A DNA stretch of 54,911 nt from an uncultured bacterium (GTDB lineage: Bacteria; Bacillota_I; Bacilli_A; RF39; UBA660). Each line of letters opens with the position of its first letter. The first letter of the stretch is position 1. Positions 34,597-41,666 of the stretch are shown here, piece by piece. The notes beneath the pieces were generated by a model. The model was not told the DNA's origin. It made no database searches and saw nothing but the letters and a program-made list of their open reading frames with translations. The stretch is from the NCBI GenBank assembly GCA_949296605.1, contig CASFPB010000021.1, forward strand, positions 1-54,911, read 5' to 3'. The position numbers and the translations under genes were made by a program.

Positions 34597-36161
34597 TGAT
34601 AGGGAATAGTAGTTTTAAATTAGGAGTATATATAAGATTATCAAGAGATGATGGAAATATTGAATCTGATAGTATTGTTAGTCAAAGAAGTTTACTTAAT
34701 CAATATATTAAAGAGAACAACTATAATTTAATTGATGAATATGTGGATGATGGATTTACTGGAACAAATTTTGAAAGGCCATCATTTAAAAGAATGATTA
34801 AAGATATTGAATCTGGAAAAATTAATATGATTATTACCAAAGATATGTCAAGACTCGGTAGAGATTATATTGGTACAGGTGAATTAATAGAAAAGTATTT
34901 TCCAAATAAAAATGTTAGGTATATTGCTATTAATGATGGTATAGACACATTTATAGACAATACAAATAATGATATAGCACCTTTTAAAGCTATAATGAAT
35001 GATATGTATGCAAAAGATATTTCTAAAAAAGTTAAAACAAGTTTGCGTTCTAGAATGAAAGAAGGATTATATGTATCTGGTAGATGTCCTTTTGGTTATA
35101 TGAAAGATCCAACAAATAAAAATCATTTAGTAGTAAATGTTGAACAAGCAGATACTGTTAAATTGGTATTTGATTTAGTGCTAAAAGGTAATACCTATCA
35201 CTCTATAGCACAATATCTTACAGAAAGAAAAATTAAAACTCCAGCATCTTATTACAATTATGTGTGGAATACAAAGTGCATAAATACAAATTGTATAAGC
35301 CAAGAATATGGTGTATGGGTTGATACTACTGTAAAAGCAATACTTACTAATCAAATATATGTAGGAGATACAGTTCAAGGTAAAACTAAAAAGATTAATT
35401 ATAAACTTAAAAAGACGGTTAAAAATAAACCCAATGACTATATTATAGTTGAGAATACCCATGAGGCAATTATTGATAGAGATAAATTTAATTATGTACA
35501 AACTTTACTACCTAAAAATGTTAAAAGACCTGATAAAAAAAGATTTTATTTATTAGATGGGCTTTTATATTGTGGAGATTGTAAACACAGAATAACAATT
35601 AGATACCAAAATAAAACAGGTAGAAGTTATACCACTTGTGATTATTACAGAACATATTCTAAATATCATGTTTGTACAACTCATACAAACAATTATGGAA
35701 ATCTAGAGAGGATTATTTTAGATAACATAAAAGGAGTTTGCAAAAAGTATTTAGATAGAAATAAGGTAAAAGAATCTATTGGTAATATAAGCTCCATAGA
35801 TAATACTTTAAAAATAAAAAAGCAAATAGAAAGTTTAGAATTTGCAAATAATAAATTAACTGAAACTTTGGATAAAAATTATATGAATATGTTAAATGGT
35901 ATTATTGATGAAGAACAATATATAAGAGTTAGTGAAAATCTAAAGCATGAAATAGAAAATAATAAATCAAGTATTGATAATCTTAAAAATGAAAATAGTG
36001 AATCCAATAAAATGGATAATAAAATGATAGAAAAATATATTAATGAATTTTTATCATTAGAAAATCCAACTAGAGAATTGATAATAAATTTGGTTGAAAA
36101 AATTTATATTTATCAAGATAAAACTGTAGAAATTATATTTACATTTAGAAATATTACATAA
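34596..36161 (+). CDS. Large serine recombinase (TnpX/TndX-like site-specific recombinase)
   Basis: A 521 aa protein. The resolvase domain has GVYIRLSRDDG (catalytic Ser in the IRLSRDD strand), DDGFTGTNFERPSFKRM and ITKDMSRLGRDYIGTGE with the conserved Arg residues. The recombinase domain follows, then a zinc ribbon (YCGDCKHRITI and CDYYRTYSKYHVC) and a coiled-coil C-terminal part. All catalytic residues appear present. Its stop lies 14 bases from the right attachment core, the usual position for the integrase of such an element. It should carry out integration and excision at GATACGCTTT. Confidence 0.93.
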   Translation: MIGNSSFKLGVYIRLSRDDGNIESDSIVSQRSLLNQYIKENNYNLIDEYVDDGFTGTNFERPSFKRMIKDIESGKINMIITKDMSRLGRDYIGTGELIEKYFPNKNVRYIAINDGIDTFIDNTNNDIAPFKAIMNDMYAKDISKKVKTSLRSRMKEGLYVSGRCPFGYMKDPTNKNHLVVNVEQADTVKLVFDLVLKGNTYHSIAQYLTERKIKTPASYYNYVWNTKCINTNCISQEYGVWVDTTVKAILTNQIYVGDTVQGKTKKINYKLKKTVKNKPNDYIIVENTHEAIIDRDKFNYVQTLLPKNVKRPDKKRFYLLDGLLYCGDCKHRITIRYQNKTGRSYTTCDYYRTYSKYHVCTTHTNNYGNLERIILDNIKGVCKKYLDRNKVKESIGNISSIDNTLKIKKQIESLEFANNKLTETLDKNYMNMLNGIIDEEQYIRVSENLKHEIENNKSSIDNLKNENSESNKMDNKMIEKYINEFLSLENPTRELIINLVEKIYIYQDKTVEIIFTFRNIT

Positions 36162-36175
36162 AAAATGTATCTGGG

Positions 36176-36185
36176 GATACGCTTT
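36176..36185 (+). repeat. Right attachment core (attR), GATACGCTTT
   Basis: Second copy of the 10-base repeat. Here host sequence resumes on the right: read in the amidase frame it continues Asp-Thr-Leu-Tyr-Asn-Ile-Ala. The neighbouring LysM copies in the same gene read GATACTCTTT, so this site is distinguishable from them. Confidence 0.85.
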
Positions 36186-36763
36186 ATAACATAGCTAAAA
36201 AATTTGAAACTAATGTTGATACTTTAAAGTCAATTAATAATTTAGCTACTGATTCATTATCTATTGGACAAATATTAAAAATTCCATCTGATGTTATTAA
36301 TGATAATTTTAATACTTATATTGTCCAAAAAGGAGATACTCTTTACGGTATTGCACAAAAGTTTAATACAACCGTGGATAAAATTAAAAAACTAAATAAT
36401 TTAACTACTAACAATTTAAGTATAGGTCAAACTTTAAAAATTTCTTCAAGTGACAATATTAATAATAATGTAAAAACATATACTGTCCAAAAAGGAGATA
36501 CTCTTTATAATATTGCAAATAAATATAATACTACTGTTAATGAGTTAAAAGAATTAAATAATTTAAATTCTAATACGTTAAGTATAGGTCAAACTATAAA
36601 ATTGCCTTCAAATGAAAATAACAATATTACCTATACCGTTCAAAGTGGCGATACTCTTTATAGTATAGCTCAAAAATTTGGCACAACAGTTAGTGCAATT
36701 TCATCTTTAAATAATTTGACAACTACTGTATTGTCGGTGGGCCAAAAACTATTGTTACCATAA
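36176..36763 (+). pseudogene. 3' part of the interrupted Amidase_3-LysM gene (LysM repeats)
   Basis: 195 codons in the same frame as the 5' part. It completes the LysM cut at the junction (GDTLYNIAKKFETNVDTLK) and adds three more (YIVQKGDTLYGIAQKF, YTVQKGDTLYNIANKY, YTVQSGDTLYSIAQKF), ending KLLLP. The healed gene would encode about 453 aa with five LysM domains. Here the fragment has no start near the junction; the first ATG in frame is at 36374, without a clear ribosome site. Frame and repeat sequences are intact, so it is not decaying. Confidence 0.9.
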
Positions 36764-36784
36764 AAAAAGACTAGTCTTTTTTTG
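36762..36784. terminator. Bidirectional terminator between the LysM gene and CmpB-like gene
   Basis: A run of seven A, GAC, TA, GTC and seven T forms a near-perfect palindrome at 36762-36783. The stop codon of the minus-strand gene lies in its centre. Confidence 0.8.
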
Positions 36785-37481
36785 AAGATGAAGTCTTTTT
36801 CTTTTTTATTTTAGAAATTATATCTTTATTTCTTTTCTTTTGTTCATTTATAATTTTTTTCATATTTGGAAATGCCTTAACTATGCGGTTATACATAAAT
36901 ATATTGTTATGAATGAATTTGTAAATTGCTTTTTTAATTTCTTCAGTAGAATCTTTATTTAAATTTCTTGTAACATTTTTTAAATTAAATACTACATTGA
37001 ATGAAATTAATATATCTGTTATAAGTATACTTAAAATAATTATATTAATTATGATTAAGAAGTTAAAGTTTATTGAATTTATCATATTTATAAAAAATGG
37101 AGAAATATATTTTACTACTAATACTCCAATTATACCAAATGGAATTAAGGTTTCTAAACATATTCTTCCATTAATATTAAATTTCATATTAGAATAATCC
37201 CACCATCTTAATTTAAAAATTTTTTCCATTAAATAGCTTGTTAAATATTCTAATGTTGCACATATAAAAATTGAAAAAGCAAAAATTACTCCTGGTTCAT
37301 TAATATATTTAGATAATAAAATTGTTAGTAATAAACAACCAACTCCATAAATTGGACAATATGGTCCGATTAAAAAGCCACGATTCACAAATTTTTTATG
37401 TTCATAAAATGCAAGTCCTACTTCTAAAAACCAACCTATTATAGAATATATAAAATAAAGTAAAAAATAAGTATAGAACAT
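36771..37481 (-). CDS. CmpB-like (PF06541) predicted membrane protein
   Basis: A 236 aa protein with about five helices. YFIYSIIGWFLEVGLAFYEH, FVNRGFLIGPYCPIYGVGCL and MEKIFKLRWWDYSNMKFNIN are the conserved blocks of the family named putative ABC-transporter type IV. The C-terminus is highly charged. Function unknown. AGGTGAAT precedes the ATG. It is convergent with the LysM gene. Confidence 0.85.
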   Translation of the reverse strand: MFYTYFLLYFIYSIIGWFLEVGLAFYEHKKFVNRGFLIGPYCPIYGVGCLLLTILLSKYINEPGVIFAFSIFICATLEYLTSYLMEKIFKLRWWDYSNMKFNINGRICLETLIPFGIIGVLVVKYISPFFINMINSINFNFLIIINIIILSILITDILISFNVVFNLKNVTRNLNKDSTEEIKKAIYKFIHNNIFMYNRIVKAFPNMKKIINEQKKRNKDIISKIKKKKTSSSKKD

Positions 37482-37521
37482 AAATTCACCTTCTATACTC
37501 GATTATATAATATTTTTATTT

Positions 37522-37944
37522 TTAATGCAATTCTTCACATATGCCTGGATCCGGTATATAAAAACAATGGTTTTTATATCTTCCAGCTAACTCCTGATCA
37601 TACCATGTTGATTTACAATCAGAATTTCCTGATGGTGCATAAAACCAAAGAGCATTGGTAGCTGGATAATAATATTCTCCACGTAAAATTCTTTTTGCCA
37701 ATTGCTTTTCAGTGGTTGTAGCTGCTGCATTAAATAGTGAACTGTTAGTTCCAACGAATTGATTGGGTTGATATATAGCATCATATAAACTATTTATATT
37801 TTTAAAAGTAAGACAGTCTGCTAAAACTCTATTAACAACAACATTACCCACCATAAGCATTCCTAAGGCTCCTTCTCCTAAAGCTTCAGCTCGCATAATT
37901 CGTGCAAGTAAATCTAAGTCATTATCCGTATAGTTTATTATCAT
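37522..37944 (-). CDS. CwlJ/SleB-type cell wall hydrolase
   Basis: A 140 aa hydrolase_2 domain protein. LLARIMRAEALGEGALGMLM contains the expected catalytic Glu, followed by GNVVVNRVLADC, YQPNQFVG and ALWFYAPSG. It has no signal peptide and no wall-binding domain, as in CwlJ rather than SleB. CwlJ acts on the spore cortex during germination and depends on GerQ in Bacillus; gerQ is at 14985-15341. An AGGTGATT site precedes the ATG. Confidence 0.87.
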   Translation of the reverse strand: MIINYTDNDLDLLARIMRAEALGEGALGMLMVGNVVVNRVLADCLTFKNINSLYDAIYQPNQFVGTNSSLFNAAATTTEKQLAKRILRGEYYYPATNALWFYAPSGNSDCKSTWYDQELAGRYKNHCFYIPDPGICEELH

Positions 37945-37960
37945 TAATAATCACCTGCTT

Positions 37961-37987
37961 TATTTTATGTTTTTACGTTTTTAATGT
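37961..37987 (-). promoter_or_regulatory. Possible sigma-K-like promoter of the CwlJ-type gene
   Basis: On the minus strand AC (plus-strand GT at 37986-37987), a 16-base spacer and CATAAAATA (plus-strand 37961-37969) match the AC-N16-CATAnnnTA arrangement also seen before the interrupted amidase at 29330-29356. The motif is close to the ribosome site, which weakens the call. Confidence 0.35.
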
Positions 37988-38028
37988 GAAAATATTTATT
38001 TAAAATACTAGAAATCTTTAATATCTTA

Positions 38029-38037
38029 TGTTATAAT
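38029..38037 (+). promoter_or_regulatory. Promoter of tRNA-Trp (and perhaps the secretion operon)
   Basis: TGTTATAAT at 38029-38037 is an extended -10 located 18 bases before the tRNA. No clear promoter or terminator separates the tRNA from the operon that follows. Confidence 0.65.
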
Positions 38038-38055
38038 TTTTATACCAAGTCATTT

Positions 38056-38129
38056 AGGGGCGTGGTATAATGGTAGCATAGGAGTCTCCAAAACTTTTGA
38101 TGGGAGTTCGATTCTCTCCGCCCCTGCCA
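38056..38129 (+). tRNA. trnW: tRNA-Trp (CCA anticodon)
   Basis: 74 bases with CCA encoded. Acceptor AGGGGCG pairs with CGCCCCT. The anticodon loop CTCCAAA (CCA at 34-36) sits on a stem with two G-U pairs. The T arm is GGGAG-TTCGATT-CTCTC. The D stem (GTAT with GCAT) is weak with one mismatch. It confirms that UGG is the Trp codon here. Confidence 0.9.
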
Positions 38130-38171
38130 ATTTTGTTTAATTAGACTTGATAAAAGGATGGAAGTGATTAT

Positions 38172-38615
38172 GTGACTTTTTTAAAAAATAAAGTATTAAT
38201 AAGTTGTGTAATTGTTGTATCCTTTTTTTGTTTTTTAAATACTGTTTCTGCTAGCAGTTTAAATTTATTCCCGTCTGCTATTGGTGTTGATACATCTAGC
38301 AGTGATGGTAAGTGTGGTGCCGGTAGTGGTAAATGTCAAGCAATTTTAGGTGATCCTAGCGATGTAGATTGCCCTGCTTATTGGTTACAATGGGTTCTTG
38401 ATATTATGAAATATATTGCTATTGCCGCTTTAATAGTTCTTAGTATGGTCGATTTTATCAAAGCAACCGTTTCTAATGATAAAGATGCATTAAAAAAAGC
38501 TGGTGTGACAGCTGCAAAACGTTTTTTCTTTGCTGTTATTTTGTTCTTTTTGCCAATTATAATTGATTATATTATGAGTTTATTTGGAGCTTATGGAACT
38601 TGCGGGATTGAGTAG
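38172..38615 (+). CDS. VirB2/TrbC-like pilin-type membrane protein of the T4SS
   Basis: A 147 aa protein with a signal peptide (VLISCVIVVSFFCFLNTVSA), a Ser/Gly/Cys-rich exported region, then two helices (about 75-95 and 115-137) separated by a charged loop with SNDKDALKKAGVTAAKR. This is the layout of small pilin-like or VirB2 proteins in Gram-positive conjugation systems. It starts with GTG 38172, 43 bases after the tRNA. Cysteines in the exported part may pair. Confidence 0.65.
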   Translation: MTFLKNKVLISCVIVVSFFCFLNTVSASSLNLFPSAIGVDTSSSDGKCGAGSGKCQAILGDPSDVDCPAYWLQWVLDIMKYIAIAALIVLSMVDFIKATVSNDKDALKKAGVTAAKRFFFAVILFFLPIIIDYIMSLFGAYGTCGIE

Positions 38616-38625
38616 GTGATATTTT

Positions 38626-40797
38626 ATGGCTACGGTATGGAGTATTTTGTTATTTTTAGATGGTGCTATATATGATTTAATATGTTTTTTATATGATATT
38701 TTTGATTATTTGGCTAAATTAAATATTTTTAAAGAAGCTGATTATCAAGGTATCGTTAATAGGGTTTATATAATTTTAGGCCTTATTATGCTATTTGTTT
38801 TAGCTTATTCTTTATTAAGGGCGGTAATAAATCCTGATGAATTTTCTAAAGGAGAAACTTCTTTCCCTAATCTTATTAAAAATGTTGTGATTTCTTTAGT
38901 AATCATAGTAATTTTGCCAACGGCATTTACTGTAGTGTTTAATCTTCAAAACTCTATTTTAAATAATGATGTTATTCCAAAGCTGATTTTAGATGATTAT
39001 AGTTTGAGTGAGGAAAACGATATTGGTGGGCGTTTGATTGCTTTTTATACTTTTGAAGCTTTTTTGTTTCCGGATATAGATTATTGTGATAGCCTGGGCT
39101 TTGAGGATTTAACATTATGTCGAATGAGTGCTGGGGAGTTAAAAGGAAATGATGGCTGGTTTGGTCAATGGGGTGATCACATTACTAAAACTGATGATGG
39201 TGTGTTGAATCAAGAAAGGTCATTTACTTGGTATAGTAATTATAGTGAACTAGTTAGAGATGGAAAATTAAAATACTATTTTCCTATTTCTACTGCTGCT
39301 GGTATCTTTATTTTATGGGTAATGGCAAATTTTTGTTTTGATATGGCTATTAGAGTTATTAAACTTGCATTTTATCAAATAATTGCACCAATACCTGTTG
39401 TTTGTAGAATTTTGCCTGGTGGAAAAATGAAAGATGTTTTTTCAAATTGGGTAAGACAGGTTATTAGTATATTTGCTGAGGTGTTTATACGAATCGGTGC
39501 TATGACAATTGGAGTTTATTTAATAAATATTATTGTAGAAATGTTTACTGGAGCTAAAGGAAGATACTTGCCTAATATTTCGTCGTTAAATTGGGCACAA
39601 AGACCTATAGCTATGGCTTTATTAATTATGGGAACTGTTATATTCATAAAACAAGTTCCTAAAATATTAGGTGATTTATTGAAACTAGATACTGGTGGTA
39701 TGAAGTTAGGACTTATGGATAAACTTGCTATGGGCGGTGGATTGCTTGCTGGTGCTGCTGTTGGTGGCGGCGTTTCTATGCTTGCTAAAAATGCTGTTGC
39801 AGCAGGTAGAAATTTCCATGCTACTAAAGGAAAAGGCTTTTGGGCTAGAACTGGTGCTTTAGCTGGTGGTATTACTTCTACGGCGGCTGGAGCATTGTCT
39901 GGAACTCTTCGATCTGGATGGGGTGCTAAAAATGCTAAAAGCTTTAAAGATATGAAAGGGGCAGCCGGTAAAGGAGTGGCAGATGCTACTAAAGCTAGAA
40001 AAACTAGAGCAGCTTATAAAGCTAGTCATAGTTCGGTAACCGTTGCTGGACGTTCCTTTGATGTTGGAAAAATCCCTTTAGTTGGTGGTATGATAGGTTC
40101 GAGTGTTGGCCATGCGCAAGATGCATGGCATGGTGCTAAAGGTTGGTTAGGTATTGATAATATGCAAAGCTTAATTGACGATAATAAATTAATTGATGAT
40201 ATTAGTAGCAAAAGGAAAAGCGTAAAATCTGCTGCGGAAGATCTTTTAGTTGGTGAATCTAATAAGGCAGGAACTAATAAAGATTTTGGTATTACTTCTA
40301 CATTTTCAAATACATCAAATTTAGGGATGCAATATCAAGTATTTAATACTTCGGCTTTACGAGATTTGCGACAAAAAATGGAATTGGCTAAACAAGTTGG
40401 AAGCGCTAAAGATAATTTTGGTGTTGATGTATCAGCGGCTGAGTGGGAAAATTTATATGGTCAATATTTAAAAGAATTTAGCGAAGGTGTTCAAAATAGA
40501 GCATTAATGGGATCTGATGACTGGAATAATAGCTTAATAGTTTCTGATAGCGATAGAGCGGATTTAAGTGACGTAAGAATTGCCGCTAAAAATCTTCGTG
40601 ACAGTTTAAAAGCAAATTTAGGAGCAAAGTATATTGCTGAATCTGGTTTTAATGCTAGCATGTTGGACGATAAAAAGGCTTTAGATGTCAGCATGACTGA
40701 AATGAAAAAATTAGGTGACAACTTGAAGATAACTAAAACGGATAATTCAATGAAGATAAATGAACTTATGAAAAAACAGCAAGATAGTAATAAATAA
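38626..40797 (+). CDS. VirB6/TrbL-like polytopic channel protein of the T4SS
   Basis: A 723 aa protein. The N-terminal half (1-350) has about six to seven membrane helices, including LFVLAYSLLRAVINPDEFSK and AGIFILWVMANFCFDMAIRV. The C-terminal half is a long Ala/Gly/Lys-rich soluble tail. This matches TrbL/VirB6-like proteins in Firmicutes conjugation modules, which form the inner-membrane channel. It lies 11 bases after the pilin gene. GC is slightly higher in the tail, reflecting Ala/Gly codons. Confidence 0.75.
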   Translation: MATVWSILLFLDGAIYDLICFLYDIFDYLAKLNIFKEADYQGIVNRVYIILGLIMLFVLAYSLLRAVINPDEFSKGETSFPNLIKNVVISLVIIVILPTAFTVVFNLQNSILNNDVIPKLILDDYSLSEENDIGGRLIAFYTFEAFLFPDIDYCDSLGFEDLTLCRMSAGELKGNDGWFGQWGDHITKTDDGVLNQERSFTWYSNYSELVRDGKLKYYFPISTAAGIFILWVMANFCFDMAIRVIKLAFYQIIAPIPVVCRILPGGKMKDVFSNWVRQVISIFAEVFIRIGAMTIGVYLINIIVEMFTGAKGRYLPNISSLNWAQRPIAMALLIMGTVIFIKQVPKILGDLLKLDTGGMKLGLMDKLAMGGGLLAGAAVGGGVSMLAKNAVAAGRNFHATKGKGFWARTGALAGGITSTAAGALSGTLRSGWGAKNAKSFKDMKGAAGKGVADATKARKTRAAYKASHSSVTVAGRSFDVGKIPLVGGMIGSSVGHAQDAWHGAKGWLGIDNMQSLIDDNKLIDDISSKRKSVKSAAEDLLVGESNKAGTNKDFGITSTFSNTSNLGMQYQVFNTSALRDLRQKMELAKQVGSAKDNFGVDVSAAEWENLYGQYLKEFSEGVQNRALMGSDDWNNSLIVSDSDRADLSDVRIAAKNLRDSLKANLGAKYIAESGFNASMLDDKKALDVSMTEMKKLGDNLKITKTDNSMKINELMKKQQDSNK

Positions 40798-40815
40798 ATG
40801 AAAGGATAAAAAGAT

Positions 40816-41130
40816 ATGAATAATTATTTAATACCTGCTAATTCTAAAAAATCACAATTAATATTAGGTTTTTTTACTCCTCTTGATTTAATATTGTTTA
40901 GCTCAGGTGTTGGTTTAACAATTCTTCTATTAATGATTATTAAAACAGCTAGTATGATTGAAATGTTATTAATTTTACTTCCTGCGTTAGTAACTGGATT
41001 GTTAGTAACACCTGTTCCTTATTATCATAATGTATTACAATTTATTATTAATGTATTAGAATTTATATTTAATCCTAGAAGGTATTATTGGAGAGGTTGG
41101 TGTGTGAGATATGACTCAGACGATAAATAA
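40816..41130 (+). CDS. PrgI family T4SS membrane protein
   Basis: A 104 aa protein starting NNYLIPANSKKSQLILGFFT, with two adjacent membrane helices (about 26-62) and the C-terminal RRYYWRGWCVRYD block typical of PrgI. PrgI-type proteins are VirB3-like partners of the VirB4 ATPase. It overlaps the next gene by 20 bases. Confidence 0.85.
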   Translation: MNNYLIPANSKKSQLILGFFTPLDLILFSSGVGLTILLLMIIKTASMIEMLLILLPALVTGLLVTPVPYYHNVLQFIINVLEFIFNPRRYYWRGWCVRYDSDDK

Positions 41131-41665
41131 TAATGTAAATTATAGTGAAGATTGGCTACCTATTAAACAAATTATGAATGGTATGATTCAACTTGATGAT
41201 GGTAGTTATGTAACTGGTGTTAAAGTTAGTCCTAAAAATATTTTTATAATGGATTCTGGTAGTCAAAATAATGTTATTTATAATCTAAGAAATTTTTATA
41301 ATAGTATAGATTTTGAATTTTGGCTTTTAATTGCAGATAGACCGGTTGATATTGATGTTTATGTTTCTCAACTTCAACTTCTTTATAATAATGCACCAAA
41401 TAATGTTATTAAAAAATTAATTATGCAAGATATTAATAAGGCAAATTTGTTTACTAGTGTAGAATATAATGTTGTAGATACTGAATACTATATATTATTT
41501 AAAGAAAAAAGATTAGAAATTGTTCAAAAGAAACTTCATAATATAATAAGTGGTTTAGCTAATGCTGGTTTACAATCAGCACAAACTTCAAATAATGATT
41601 TAAGAATGGTTTTAGATAATTTCTTAAATGGTGGAGAACAAACTAATTTTGGGGCGGTGATGTAA
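41111..41665 (+). CDS. VirB4-like protein, N-terminal domain as a separate ORF
   Basis: A 184 aa protein opening TQTINNNVNYSEDWLPIKQI, then IQLDDGSYVTGVKVSPKNIF, matching the N-terminal part of VirB4/TraE-type proteins such as those coded next to PrgI. It ends with TAA one base before the start of the ATPase ORF. The split is clean: the following ATG has an in-frame-independent GGTGAT ribosome site, which suggests a genuine two-gene form rather than a mutation. Confidence 0.75.
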   Translation: MTQTINNNVNYSEDWLPIKQIMNGMIQLDDGSYVTGVKVSPKNIFIMDSGSQNNVIYNLRNFYNSIDFEFWLLIADRPVDIDVYVSQLQLLYNNAPNNVIKKLIMQDINKANLFTSVEYNVVDTEYYILFKEKRLEIVQKKLHNIISGLANAGLQSAQTSNNDLRMVLDNFLNGGEQTNFGAVM

Positions 41666-41666
41666 T

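Larger units (their letters stand above)
30146..36175 (+). mobile_element. Serine-recombinase integrative element of about 6.03 kb, inserted in a LysM amidase gene
   Basis: Bounded by identical GATACGCTTT copies at 30146-30155 and 36176-36185. Contents in order: terminator and promoter, UPF0158 gene, SWIM gene, RhuM gene, frameshifted peptidase-like gene, structured non-coding stretch, two small ORFs and a large serine recombinase ending 14 bases from the right junction. The repeat-to-repeat distance is 6030 bases, a multiple of three, and joining the flanks restores the host frame. No relaxase or replication genes, so it probably moves by integration and excision only, or is mobilised by others. 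Confidence 0.9.

Noticed and set aside
36186-36763. Tandem DNA repeats of about 140-150 bases
   Set aside because: These are the LysM-coding repeats of the interrupted amidase, explained by protein repeats and diverged at the DNA level.
37587-37784. Second minus-strand frame inside the CwlJ-type gene
   Set aside because: A shadow of the real gene, with no conserved motif.
38056-38129. tRNA-Trp as the attachment site of an integrated conjugative element
   Set aside because: No integrase is encoded next to it and I found no second copy of the tRNA 3' end near the end of the secretion operon or elsewhere in the window.
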